From Coffea arabica (Eukaryota > Streptophyta > Magnoliopsida > Gentianales > Rubiaceae), in assembly GCF_036785885.1 (NCBI RefSeq), contig NC_092320.1:18725557-18789556 (forward strand): a stretch of 64,000 nt of DNA, given 5' to 3'. Below the pieces are notes generated by a model that saw only the letters and a program-made list of their open reading frames with translations, made no database searches and had not been told where the DNA came from. A program made the translations under genes and the position numbers. Positions 35,700 to 47,860 of this stretch are shown in pieces; within the stretch, counting starts at the first letter, position 1; every line of letters begins with the position of its first letter.

Positions 35700-36740
35700 A
35701 CTAAACTATGATATTTATAAATGAAAAATAGTAATATAATAAAAAGTGGGAAATGAGACAGAAGATCCGTTGTGACCATTAATTGTAATCAGACAAAAAC
35801 ATAATTAGATTACAAAACAATTTGGTTTTGTTAGGATACTTTTGTTCGGCTTTCCTTTACATGTTAGGAAAAAACACAAGTGATAAAATCCAAACGTGTA
35901 ATTAGCAAATATGTTAACTTTTTTATAAAAAGAATTTATATTGAAGTAGTTTAGAGTTGACTATTTGTCTATCTAAAATGTAACATCTAAACTACTTTAA
36001 ATTAGGCATTTACATATTAAATCCGATTTGGTACAAAGGTGAAAAAATTTGAGAAAAAAATAAGTAAATATAAAGAGCCATGAGTCAAGAATTTCACAAA
36101 GATGACTTATCTTTAATTTCTTTCCCATTTTCATGATAAAATTACCATTTTATTGGTAATTAATCCACTTTAATTCCATTATTTATTAAACTGTTCTTGT
36201 CTAATTAAAGTTTTCCGTTTGCTCTCCAAAACTCACTGTATAAATGTGAACTTATATTTCATTGGGCGTTGGGCTCTCTTGCAATTACTTTGCTTTCATA
36301 TTTTAGATAATTCCTTACTTTCAATTACAAACTTAAGTTAATTTTTAACAGCACCAAATGTTGCATGACATTATTATGTATAAGGCATTATTTTGAAAAT
36401 CTGGCGGTTCCAATTTTTTGTTGATTGGGCTTGTTAACGTTACTTCATTGCTGGTTTTGTTGTTCCAATTTTTTCATTTACCAAGTTAAAGAGAACTAGG
36501 ACATTAGGGAACAAGTGAAGAAAAGAATTGGTTAATATTTAGACAGTGACTCCACTATCTCCATTTTTCTTCCGTTAAAATTTTTAGTTTGCATACTAAC
36601 CCTTCAATTTCTTAACAACTTACTTTCCTAAAATCTCAAAGTTTTCCATATTTAACCTCAACATCCCACAGCATAGAATTAAGCCTAGCTACTTTCCAAA
36701 TTCTTGAAACAGAATTTTGCTGCACATTGATTGCGCACCT
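35700..36740. other. AT-rich intergenic DNA
   Basis: No coding region, inverted ends or target duplications could be supported. Confidence 0.4.
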
Positions 36741-36832
36741 ACTTTCTCCAAGTATATATAAATAGTGTATGGCTGTGGCTATCAAATCTCTCACTGTTTG
36801 TTCCTAACAAAGAGACATAGAGTAAGTACCTA

Positions 36833-36976
36833 ATGGAGGCAAGAAAGATTAATACTGTTGCTCCTATCATGGTGTTACAGCTTCGGGCAATTGAAGACTC
36901 AACAGCAGACAAAGCCATAAAAGAGCCACCAGCGGCTTGCTTTGCCTTTTCTTTTAAGAAAAGCAAATTAGTCTAA
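36833..36976 (+). CDS. Possible small ORF, 47 aa, unknown
   Basis: A TATA-like GTATATATAAATAG at 36752-36765 lies 70-80 bases before an ATG that opens 47 codons (MEARKINTVAPIMVLQLR at the start, ending SFKKSKLV). The end of the frame falls in the segment duplicated at 35380. No family is recognised. It may be a real small gene, the first exon of a decayed gene, or chance. Confidence 0.25.
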   Translation: MEARKINTVAPIMVLQLRAIEDSTADKAIKEPPAACFAFSFKKSKLV

Positions 36977-37299
36977 GTTGAACTCTCTTAAATTTTATAA
37001 AAAATGTAAATTAGAAAAGAAAGTATTGATTATTCAATACTTGGAATAATCAATACCACGTATAATATATGCAAAATGGGCACTTATAAACTGAGTACAT
37101 AGAAAGCTTAAGGGTATTTTTGTTTTCAAGTAGATATTGATAATAGAATATAGTGGCAAAATGGCCAGCTGACCAAGGCTCTCCCATATACCGAATATAT
37201 CGAAAGTTCAAGAAGTCGAAGGGTATTTTTGTTTTCAAGTAGACACTGATAACAAAATATATACTAATTATCGGGAAGGTAAAAAAAAAAAATCACTAA

Positions 37300-38444
37300 A
37301 TCTTCACGTCGAGTATGGAATCAGGCTTTCACTCGAAAGCTTCCATATGTGGTTTCTCCCCCTTGAAGTTAGCGTCATTACCATAGTAAAAGAACGTGCA
37401 TTCAAGCTTTGACTCAAAATCTTTCATTTGAAGTTTTTCCTTCTTCTCATTTGTGTCATCGCCATTGTTAATGAGTACGGATTCATGTTTGGACTTGAAG
37501 TCCTACATAAGCGATTTCTCCTCCTTATCACTCTGCTAAATGATTAATATGGATTCAGGCTTTGACTCAAAGTCTCTCATATGCGGTCTATCCTTCTTTG
37601 AATTGGCATCATCTGCGTGGTAAAGGAAGGTGGAACCAGGTTTTGACTTGAAGTCTTTCAATGTATTAGAGTGAAGGTGCTAATTTTGTTCAGTAAAGTT
37701 CTCAGGGTTGATGGCGGGTTCAGAATGTCCCTGGGATCCTTTCTTGCTTCCATGAAGCATGCAAGCGGCACATTCAGGGCAAATGACATAATTGAAGAAA
37801 CAAGCATCATTGTGTATAGGTACCTAAACAAATAAGGGAGGTATGTTGCACACCAAATTATAGCCTTGTTGGTCTTGCTTATCTTAAAGTGTCATTCTAC
37901 ACAGGTGGACCTGCTTAAAAAATTTTTACGTAAATCTAGGACCATTAATTTCTTGCTCGTCAACCTTACCTACTATACCAACACCTTCTCAACCTATCTC
38001 TCTACCTCTATAGTGGAGACATTGGAGATGAATTCCTCTAACCAACGAAAGTAAACAGTTTCAAAAGTCAAGTTACAGGACATTTAAGTTTCTTATAGCC
38101 CACATCGGAATGTTTTGAAAAGGAAAGCTTTATGAACATACAACTACAGAGCCACACGTCAGTTTTGCTCTCCTTAATCTGAAGAGTTTCCGATACCTCG
38201 GTCGGGATAGTTAGAGTTGAGGATTAATGCGTGAAAAGGAAGAAGAAGGCATTTTCTCAGGTAGATAGTTTTAATTGAGAGGATCATAACAATGCCGAAT
38301 AATTAACGTGATTTAAGTGGGCGTAAGTTCTAACAGTCAAAGAATCATTGCTTATGAACTACTACTTCAAGTAGAGGATTGATGTTTGAGAAATCTTACC
38401 AGGGCAGTTGTAAAGAATGCGACGAGAGCAACATATGAACCCAT
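37300..38444 (-). pseudogene. Short tandem-repeat secreted protein relic (DUF2775 / organ-specific protein-like)
   Basis: On the minus strand a 15-codon first exon (38444-38400) encodes a signal-peptide start MGSYVALVAFFTTAL and ends at a GT donor. After an intron, an acceptor at 37824 leads into VPIHNDACFFNYVICPECAA, and then four to five repeats of about 27 residues with the pattern DF(E/K)SKP.S..., DDAN.K, K..HM. A signal peptide plus 25-27-residue repeats with a DFE.(R/K)P core resembles the ST/DUF2775 family (organ-specific proteins S2/P4). In-frame stops before the first repeat and inside repeats 2, 3 and 5 show it is decayed. Family assignment is by pattern only. Confidence 0.5.
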
Positions 38445-38607
38445 CCTCCCTTTGAATAGCCTCAAAATGTGACTTTGATAGTGGAAAACTCTTGGGGTTA
38501 TTGCTATTTATACAGAAAATGTGACTTTGGATTGAAGTTTTTCTCAAAAAATTTTTTACGTTTTTAATGATCACATTTTCTAATAACTTTTTTCTTACAT
38601 ACACTAA

Positions 38608-38662
38608 ATCGCTACAGTAATTTTTCTAAAAAAAAAAACTCTAAAAATAGCAATCCAAACGG
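38608..38662. repeat. Partial MITE similar to 19718-19823
   Basis: GCTACAGTAATTTTTCTAAA, an A run and ATAGCAATCCAAACGG match the right half of the small inverted-repeat family at 19718. The left half is missing. Confidence 0.45.
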
Positions 38663-39205
38663 CAAGAGTATAGCATTGATGACGTGTCTAGTTGGATGGC
38701 TTCCACAATTTCCTGTCTTGGTATTCGTACACCAATCCATTACCAACAATTTTGCATTTGTCTCTACGGGCCGAAATTTCCTCAAGTCATCCGTCCATTT
38801 GAAATAACACTACATTGTTAGTGTTTTTAAGACTCAACTTAGCTCATAGAGATATTCGCCAGGTAATGATGGATAAAAACCTTTGAACCCTCCTATTTGG
38901 CCCTTCTCCCTGATAGAAGCTCTCCTATGGAAAAGAAAAAAAAAAGACAGAAGCAAGTGGCTATTTTGAAAATTTACAGGTGCGTGAATTTTACAGCAAC
39001 GAATATTGACGTGCAGTTGGAGCCATCACAATTTTTCAGTGGGAGCACAATTCTCTCTGGCGCTATTACTCATTAGAAAACAAATTTAGGCATCAAAATA
39101 CGCACCACCAAACTATTGGAACATTACTTGTCAAGGGAGAATGTGTTCGCTGCCAAAAATCTCTATTTTCAGAAGACAAAAATTGACTTCAAGTGTTTTT
39201 AATAA
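38663..39205. other. Intergenic DNA
   Basis: Nothing beyond short open frames; no repeat boundary recognised. Confidence 0.35.
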
Positions 39206-39725
39206 CATCGCTCTGGCACAATTAGATGCCCATAGTTGACGATCCAGACAATTGAAATGTCATTTGGGAGTGTATGTTCATCTCATTGATTTGAAGCACA
39301 TAAATGGCTTGCCTTGCTCTACTTTGCTCGATTAATATGGTTTTCTTTTTACCGGTACTTCGAAATTCGAACCAGACCAATTGGTTTAATTGCTTGAACT
39401 CAGAACCCTTTATTCCCTTAGATGTTCAGTTCAAGTTTACTGGAAAAAAAATCAATTTTTTCTTCTTTTTTGTTGCATTCTCTCTTTCTTTTTTATGAGC
39501 TTTTAAGTTTATTAATTTCTTTGCCTTGAGTTTGATACTCAAAAATTTTCACCATAATAGTTCTTTTTGAGCTATGGATAAATTCAACAACAATAAATGC
39601 TCTCATAAATTTCTTCTAAATTTGATTACAGTCTTGATTTTTGCCAAATAAGGCACATGGATTTAGTTCTAAACCCGTCTTTTTTATTTAAAATTTTAAT
39701 GTTGTTATGCTATTTTATGTGACAT
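39206..39725. repeat. Tandem duplication, copy 1
   Basis: About 520 bp closely matched by 39765-41425 once the 1.1-kb insertion is removed. Shared landmarks are GGGAGTGTATGT(T/C)CATCTCATT, TTGCTCGATTAATATGG, GAGTTTGATACTCAAAA and TTGAGCTATGGATAA. Function unknown; no reading frame is conserved between the copies. Confidence 0.8.
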
Positions 39726-39764
39726 ATAATTCAGGCATAATTATGACATCTTCCTAGAATTTAG

Positions 39765-41425
39765 CGCCATTAGATGCTCATAATTGAGGATCCACACAAT
39801 TTGAAATGTCGATTGGGAGTGTATGTCCATCTCATTAATTTGAAGCGCGCAAGTGGTTGCCTTGCACTACTTTTGCTCGATTAATATGGTTTTTGCCAAA
39901 ATTTTGAAATTCGAACCAGGCTAGTTGTTCAATTGCTTGAAACAAGAACCCTGTACTCTGTTAGATGCTAAGATCTTTTTTTTTGCAATAAAATACAAAC
40001 AATTTCTTCTTCTTTTTTGTGTTGCATTTTCTCCTTCTATTTTATGATCTTTTAAGTTTTATTAAATTTTAGGGAAAATGGCCAATTTAATCCTCAAACT
40101 TTTTTACTTAAATCAATTTCATCCTTCATTTTTTATTTAGATGCTTTTAGTCCTTCAACTTAAATTTAGTAGCCAATTTCATTCTTTTGTGGCGGTACTA
40201 CTTTTTGACACAAAAATCATCACCTAATTAAGGGTAATATAGGAACTACAAGTTAAAGGTCAAAACAAAAAAACAGAAAATTGCTAAGGAGTAAAGCAGA
40301 AAACATTTCATCTTCTTCAATAAGCAGCTGCATCTCTGATTCTTCTTCGGTTAGCTCCTGCCAAACTTCCAAAAACCATATGTTTTTTTCTTCTTTAAAA
40401 AAAAAAATCTTCATCAACATTGTTTTTGTACATCATCATGTGTCTTGTAATTTTAGTTTACAATTAAGACTTATCAACATATAAAATCTTTTGGATAAAC
40501 TCAAGAAAAGTATTCAAAGTAGCAAATGGATTAGCTGTTTTCTAAGCATTCCCTTGTCGATAGCTACCTCATCATCGTTGCATCAAAGCTTGGAAAATAA
40601 CTTCCTTAAATCATTATTTTAAATTGCATTTTCACTTTGAACTTTAGGCTTACAATTCAGACTTTTTCTTCGACTTCTTTATCCATCCCCTCCTGCTGCA
40701 TAGCCCCTGTCGACAATTAACTCCGATGGCAGTAGTAGATTTTGCTGGGGAAACGAGACTTGACAGTATTGGGGTTCCAAAAAATAAATGAATTAGCAGC
40801 TTTGAGTAAGGTTTCGGGGATTTGGGTTTGGAATTCCACTGGTGGATTGGCTTTTGCAGTTTTGTGGGGCTTCGGCATTATCCAGAGGTGGAGAAGAAGA
40901 ACAATTTGGGTTATTGCACCTTTTGTTTTACTCCCCAAATTAATGGAGAATTGGTTTTCTCCCCAATGTAACAAAAACTATTTTGCATTCATTGTTTTAA
41001 AAGTGATCCCTATTTCATAATTCCTATGTTGCCCTTAATTGATGGTGAATTTTGTGCCGAAAACAATTTTACTGGCGGCGATGCTGCAAAAGGATGAAAT
41101 TGGTTACTAATTTTAGTTAAAGGACTAAAATTACCTAAATAAAAGAGGAAGGATCAAATCGCCTTAAGTTAAAAAGTTGAAGGACTAAATTGGGCATTTT
41201 CCCTAAATTTTATTGCCTAGAGTTTGATACTCAAAAGTTTTCACCATAATTAGTTCTTTTTGAGCTATGGATAATTTCAACCGCAATAAATGCTCTCATA
41301 ATTTTCTTCTGAATTTGATTACAGTCTTAATTTTTTATATTTTTTTCAAATAAGACTTATGGATTCAGTTATAAACCCATTGTTTTTCTTTGAAATTTAA
41401 ATGTTATTATGCTATTTTATGTGAG
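39765..41425. repeat. Tandem duplication, copy 2, split by a Mutator-type element
   Basis: Collinear with copy 1 up to 40071, resumes at 41204. The insertion is absent from copy 1, so the duplication came first. Confidence 0.8.
40072..41203. mobile_element. Mutator-type (MULE) non-autonomous element
   Basis: 1132 bp with long imperfect inverted ends of about 150 bp: GGGAAAATGGCCAATTTAAT at the left, and its diverged complement ending GCCCATTTTCCC-like at the right (ATTGGGCATTTTCCC). A perfect 9-bp target duplication TAAATTTTA lies at 40063-40071 and 41204-41212. Nine-bp duplications with long inverted ends are the Mutator superfamily signature. The centre has an open stretch (40742-41020) without recognised domain. 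Confidence 0.85.
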
Positions 41426-41429
41426 ACAA

Positions 41430-41550
41430 CGAAGCCCGACCTAATTATTAAGACGCTTTACCTATAGTCGAAAAGTCATGGGCTTGAGTTATCAAGGAGG
41501 TAAGTAGAGAATTATTATTTATCCTCTTCTAAGAACAAGAAAAAATGCTA
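41430..41550 (+). repeat. SINE-like, tRNA-derived remnant
   Basis: GACCTAATTATTAAGACGC...CATGGGCTTGAGTTATCAAGG has A-box/B-box-like spacing, and the segment ends in an A-rich AAGAACAAGAAAAAA. This is the layout of plant tRNA-derived SINEs, but it is diverged and without a clear target duplication. Confidence 0.4.
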
Positions 41551-41724
41551 CTTTATGTGAGATATGATTGATAAATATTTATGACATCATGATGACCTTA
41601 TGATAATTTTTGGTTTTTCATAATAATGAACCCTATGAGTGCCATTCAAGTGGGATAGAAACTCAAATTGATGGCATTTACAAGTGCCATTAAAAAAGTG
41701 ATATTTTATAATAACTTTTCTTAG

Positions 41725-42460
41725 ATTGAACTTAATCGCATTAGAGAACTGCATCCTCATGCAACAATTATCTATGCTGATTACTACAATTCTGCAATTT
41801 GATTCTATCGCTCACCAAAAGAATTCGGTATTGCACTATCTTTTTACTTCCTAATTTTGTCACAACTCAAAATAGTACTCAAAAGTTTTATTTAGATACT
41901 TTGTCCTCTAGACTTTACTAGTTTATGTCATATCATCACCTAATCCGCATGACCCTCATGCACCTTTTTTTTGATAGAAAGATCATTTCATTCAATAAAT
42001 CCGCACTAATAGTAGAAAATACATTAAACGTAACACAAATACATATGGATTTGAAATCAATAGATATAACAGGTCTAAAAAATCAATACAAATAAAGATA
42101 ACATTGATGCTCTTATATATCTTCCATCCAGATGAATTATTGTAGTTCAATACATCTATATATGTCTTTTGACAGTCAGATCTTATTAAAACTGGTTCAA
42201 ATTCAAAGAAAAATTTAGATCTTATAATAATGAAGAAATTGCATAAATGCGAAACTAAATTCTAGATCTATAAAAAGTAGATAAAGTTGAATTAACATCT
42301 GTGCACCTTAAAGTGCAAAGTACATCTAACGTAAAGTTGATTAACTCTTGCAGCCTCTTGGGGAGCTGGTGGTCCACATTATTTTAAATCATCTATGGGT
42401 TGTGGCGACCAACAAACAACTGGCTGTGTTGATATCCTTTGGCACATATTTGCTGGGACG
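41725..42460 (+). pseudogene. GDSL esterase/lipase relic, two exons
   Basis: After acceptor TTAG, exon 41725-41827 reads IELNRIRELHPHATIIYADY then YNSAI-stop-FYRSPKEFG, the block before the catalytic Asp/His end of plant GDSL esterases (ELRxLYPHATIIYADYY type). The next exon from 42354 continues in phase as SWGAGGPHYFKSSMGCG...GC and then diverges before the expected SWDGxH catalytic block. A TGA in exon one and loss of the catalytic end show it is dead. Upstream exons with the GDS block were not found. In Gentianales this subfamily includes acetylajmalan-esterase-like enzymes; that comparison is from family knowledge. Confidence 0.7.
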
Positions 42461-42544
42461 GTATGCATTAGACAGAAGCAGCCAACAGATTAATAGTTAA
42501 GGCTCTATTTGAAGGACCATATTCAACTCCTGTCATTGATTTAC

Positions 42545-42935
42545 AACAAAATAGGTTATTAGTGTTAACAAGAGTTGTCACTTAATTTAAATATCGTCAC
42601 TGAAACAAATCAGTGACAACAATTCAGTCGTTATGCTGCCGACACTGAACCATTGTCATAGATGACACCTATTGATATGTTACAAAAAAAGTTGTCACTT
42701 CTATATAATGACGACCTCTTATTGTCAATATTGCAAAAGTCTTTAGTGACTATTGTTTTTGCAATTAAATCAGCTAGGTTGTGACTGTTGTTGACCTATT
42801 GATCATCACTATTAGAAAGTGACATTGACAAGAAGTCATCACTGTGTTTGAAACAGCATTAATGATGACTTGGCCTCGTCCCATTTGTCCTTAACAATAA
42901 TAGCAAGTGAAAGGTGCTCTGTTGTCACTCCATGT
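42545..42935. repeat. Cluster of GTCACT/AGTGAC motifs, possible CACTA remnant
   Basis: Many direct and inverted copies of TTGTCACT and AGTGACAA in about 400 bp resemble subterminal repeats of CACTA transposons. CTTACTAGAAAAACC at 43033 is similar to a CACTA end but in an unexpected orientation. No element boundary is secure. Confidence 0.3.
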
Positions 42936-43079
42936 ATTGCTGATAACTTCAAAGCTGTCATGCAATCCCTGTTTTCGGTGACAACTCAATTTTTGTCGAT
43001 TATGCAGTTGTGTTTCAGCTACATTTGCACCTTACTAGAAAAACCAATAAACCAAGTCCAAATTTATAGGGACTAACAT

Positions 43080-45050
43080 GAAACCATAAATGTGTACTAA
43101 GAAAACTAGCAATTTATTAGTGAATTAACACGAATCCATGAACCAAATTCATAAAAACATCTATTTCATCAAAGCATCCAAATCGATGTACAACATTGAG
43201 TTATTGATATTCTAGTTTTTAGGTAGTTTTTGAATAGTTGAAAAAAATATATTTTTTTATGTTTAAAAGATAAGGTTCAATTTCACAAACGTTTCTCTTA
43301 TTTATAAATTGTAACAAACTTTTATTTCCTGTAAAATCTATAAACAGAAAAGATAAACACAAAGCATAAATGTTACCAGTGACCCCCTAAAATTGGCTAT
43401 CATATCTGGATAGAAATTAACCTTCAACCAAGTTTGAAATCAAACTGTTCATTGGTCCAAAAAAATAATTGGGTCAAGAATTATTGGTTCAACTATTCAG
43501 CTGAACATAATTGACTCGTGATGACATGAATATGTCATAAATGTTTTTCTTCTATATATATATATATATTCATTATTACAAATTTGCAAGTATTTGTAGA
43601 TAGTTCACTCTGATGTAAAAAATGTTCACTTCAATCCTTTTTGCATCTTTTAACCATTGAAACTCAAAAATAACTTTTTAAAAACTTTTTTAAGCAAAAA
43701 TTAGAGTTATATAAAGCATTTTGTCTAAATTTTGACTAATTAAATACATAACAGTATAAAAGAAAGGTATTAAAGAAATTAAAGCCAATAAAAAAATAAA
43801 ATACATTAAAGGGTTACAGAAGATATTGTATTAGTTAGAGGGAGGGTTAAGTTGGGTGGTAAGGTGGGAGGAGTTGTAAGTAAAAGATTTTGGATTCAGT
43901 CTTCTGCCTTACCAAAAAAAATTATTGTATTAGATGTATATATATGCTGAGCAATAATTAAGATGTAATAATATTCTTTTCAACCCTCACTTTTAAAACG
44001 AAACAAATTCATCCCTGACATTTAAAATTGAATCTATTACATCCCTAAATCCAACTTTCAATTTGAATCAAACCATCCAGTAACTCGGTAACAAATTTGG
44101 GGGATAGAATTGATACATAACTTAGTCAATTCCATCATATTCACATGACATTTATTGAACCAAAAAAGGAAAAAACAATTTAAAAATTATAATATAAAAA
44201 GCCGTTCTTTGTTTTGGAATAGTATAGTTTTTTTTTGGATAAATCTTTTCATATGTATACCACACATACAAAATTTGGTGTTTAAATTTAAATTGAAATG
44301 ATGTGACTGGTATCTAGACCCATCAGTGTATATAATAACAATGTAGAAAAGATTAATTCTTTTTTTTTATTTTATAATTTTTATTTTTTATTTTTGGATT
44401 TGTTAAATTTCACGTGAATATCAAGTTGAGTTAATCAAGTGATCTACCAATTGTAACCCTGAAATTTGTAATCGGATTGTTAATCAAGTGATCTACCAAT
44501 TGTTGAATTCAGGGATGTAATAGCTTTAGTTTTTAAATGTCAAGAACGAATTCGCTTCGTTTTAAGAGTGAGGGACAAAAAGAATATTTTTGTGAAATGT
44601 AAGGGATGAAACTAATCATTTTCTACTATTGCCTAATTGGTGGAGACAATTATGTACAAAAAATTGGTAAGGTTTAAATGCGGAACATAACATTAATTAA
44701 CCAAATTTGAAAGTTTTTTTGGTCTCAATTTAAATTGTGCACTGAATTGGCTCGGTCATTAAAAACTGCACTAGTTCAACTATTAGTTGGCTGAACTCAA
44801 TAATTTTTCTGATTTAGCCAAAATTGACCATTTTTGTAATATTACTGGGTTTTAGAGGCTGTTCGGTCTGACATGAAGACTGATCGACAATTAAACCGAT
44901 CCAATTGGGCGGTCCGGGCAGAGTTTTAAAACAATGCCTTAAACATGCCTGCCAGCTGGTCTCGAACTTTCCCACATTTGATAGTGCTGGGAGCTAATAG
45001 AACCGCAGGATGACGCAAGAGACTTATTTCAACTTAAACGAGAGGAAATC
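43080..45050. other. AT-rich intergenic DNA with repeat fragments
   Basis: No gene found. A (TA)n run lies at 43554-43569. At 44860-44940 a piece ending GGTCCGGGCAGAGTTTTAAA-ACAATG matches the end of the CCGGT-rich hAT-type family. Confidence 0.45.
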
Positions 45051-45414
45051 TGGTAGGTGTCGAACCTGTGCAATAATAAAAATAAATCCTAATTATCATC
45101 ACAAGTCGTCAATAATCAATTCTAGGTGCTGGAGTAGGGACTTTAAATGTGCATTGGGTTACTTAATCCATCCTGTTTCTCAAGAGTTTGCTTAATTCGA
45201 TATTCCAGAATTAATTAACTGACAAAATTTACTAACTAGTAGACAGTTGCAAGTAGGGTCGACTTCTCAGGAACTGGGGAAACGTTCGTTTCCTTTCGAG
45301 TCAAGATAAAAGGGGGGATTTAGAATTTTGTACTAATGAATTGCTAACTGAATAAATTAAATACGAAAAAGCAATTAATTGAAAGAAATAATTAGGAGGA
45401 TTCTAGTCAAGGGT

Positions 45415-46802
45415 TGACAAGTCGTCAGCCTGTGCAATAATAAAACCTGCTCAAACTAAAGTTAATTTCTGTAGATAGTGGTAAGCAGGGTCGAATCCAC
45501 AGGGATTGGGTGTAACTGTTTCTTTTCAAATCCACAGTAACAAGGGGGGTGTTTTTGTGCAGAAGGTGACAATCAAAGAAATTCAACTAAAATCTAAGAA
45601 GCTACTAAAAATTAAATAACAAATTACTAAAATCAAATGGGTGATAATTAAGGATCTAACCAAGAAATAACTTCAAGAATGGTTCACCTAATTGATCATC
45701 GAAACAAAGGCAATTCTAATTATTTATCAATAAATAGCTTATAACTACCAAACAAACGATGACAGTCAACCCCTCCAAACTGTGTCGGTGATTAAGGTAC
45801 GCCCGTTAATCACAACTCTAATTGAGAAATAATTCTAGGTACGCCCATAAGATTTAATTTCTCAATTGCCTTACGTATTAGAGGAGCCCTATTCTAACCA
45901 AATAACGCACTACCAGGGTTATTTTAGATTAACCCGCGTATCCCCCTGACACGAATCTAATCGTGCCAGTTGTTACTATTTCAAGGCAATTAAACAATTA
46001 CGGATTTAACACCTCAATTGACAATAGATTATTAAATTAACTAATTATCCGGATCCAAGACAATCAATTAATTAAACAACCATAAGCACTGCAATCAGGG
46101 AATATGCAAATACCAATAAATAAAAGAAAAAAGATAAAATTAAATCGATCTCACAATTTTTAGGCGAACCAGAGCCTCCGTTGTCCTTTGACTAGAGTGA
46201 GAAAATTAATTCATATTGGATGAACAAAATCCATCGGAAATTGGAGAGAAAGTCGCAGTCATCAATTGGAAACTGGGTAAACTTAATTCGATTGACCACT
46301 GACTAGAAAGAAAAGCTACAAAATACTTGATTGTTTGTTTGCTTCTGCTCCATACGAATGAAGAGAAAACTACCACTAAAAGCTAAAAAGGAGACAAGTC
46401 AAAAGCCAAGCTAAAGGACAAAAAAAACTAAGAAGAGAGTCAGTGCTCTTCCTCTGCGCAATTCCTATTCTAATTAGCCTACTGCTCCTGTGCGGCGTCT
46501 GCCGCACTAGAGGAAGAAGACTCCCCGAGGTTTGCTTTCTTTTCCTTTTTTCTAATTGCTGTCTTCGATCAAAATTACCAAAAAGGTCTTGCATCTCCTT
46601 GTTCTAAGAATGCCCTTGATTGCCTGCTATTTGAACTCTTTCCCGATGACTGTCAAATTGGCTTTGATTGTGATATTTTTATTATACTCCCTGAAATAAA
46701 TGCAAATTACGAAAAGTGAGTAGAATTTAATAATTAATTCACATTGGGTTAGGTAATAAAGGAAATTAATAATAAAATAAATGATAAAATTGCACCCTAT
46801 CA
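45415..46802 (-). repeat. 3' LTR of the gag-only element
   Basis: On the minus strand starts TGATAGGGTGC and ends GACTTGTCA. The open frame 46376-46594 occurs almost unchanged in the other LTR (52069-52287) but has no recognisable domain and is likely incidental. Confidence 0.9.
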
Positions 46803-46816
46803 ATTCCCCCCACACA
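46803..46816 (-). promoter_or_regulatory. Polypurine tract
   Basis: GTGTGGGGGGAATT on the minus strand directly before the 3' LTR, the usual plus-strand primer site. Confidence 0.8.
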
Positions 46817-47815
46817 TAAACCATGCTTGTCCTCAAGTATGAGAACAACAAACAAACACCAATATTTGATAGTGGCTATTGCTCTATCCACCAAATTGCC
46901 AAGATACCAAGAAAGACATAGATCGAGCCTCAGTGATCAAGATCCAAGAAACATCACTCCGGTTAGTTTCTAAATCACAAACTCCTTCAATTCCAGGTTA
47001 ACTAATCTAAGAAGAAGGAATGATCGCTTAACATCACTAGCAAATGGTCCAGTTATTAACCAAAATCTCAACATTAAATCTATAAATCGGCAAGCTGACT
47101 ATTATTATACACTAACACCACCTTCACTTTTTATCACATTTTTCTTTTTTCTTTTTTTTTTTGATTTTTTTTCTTTTTTTTCTTTTCTCAATAGTAACAA
47201 AAGACTTAGTCGCTAGCCATTGGAGCCTTTTGACGGGAACTCCAACATTTTTAGATGAAGGAGCCTGGTTACTCAACTCTTATCGGTATACGATCACATA
47301 CTCATAGAAAGTACTATCTTTTAACGCGAGAATCGACACTTTTAGGTGCAGATCCCCGGTTACTCAATAGTAACTAATAGCGGAGTACAGTCAAGTTTAT
47401 TTATAGCTACAAATCAAAAACTCACTATAACACAAGAACCAAAAGAGAACTTGCATCAGCTAGCCTCATTTTCAAACATGGAGAACTAAAGTTAATAACC
47501 GGACCACTCCACATGAAAAATGCCAACAATTATTCCCTATACCTAGAAAAGTTAATCAAAAATTAGAAAAGTCAATCAATTACTGAAATTCACCAGAGGG
47601 ATATTTCTGAACTCAACCACATTAACTTGATACCCTTTTATTACTAAAACTCGGTAATAGCAGAAATAGAGACAACAATCCAACATCAAACTTTGGCATC
47701 ACTTACGAGCTAATCACTAAAAAGGAAGAAAGAAATTGAACGAGAGGTGGACAAATAGCAAATTAAAAAGAAAGCAAAAACATCTAAAAAACTAAAAAGC
47801 AGAAAAACTAGCACA

Positions 47816-47860
47816 GCTGCCCCCCACACCTAGATCCTACATTGTCCTCAATGAAGGAAA
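47816..47860 (-). promoter_or_regulatory. Internal polypurine module
   Basis: On the minus strand ATTGAGGACAATGT is followed by GTGTGGGGGGCAG, a near copy of TTGAGGACAA...GTGTGGGGGG that precedes the 3' LTR. Probably a duplicated or second polypurine tract. Confidence 0.5.

Noticed and set aside
43030..43050. CACTA-type terminal sequence (CTTACTAGAAAAACC)
   Set aside because: Orientation does not match the GTCACT cluster on its left and no partner end was found.
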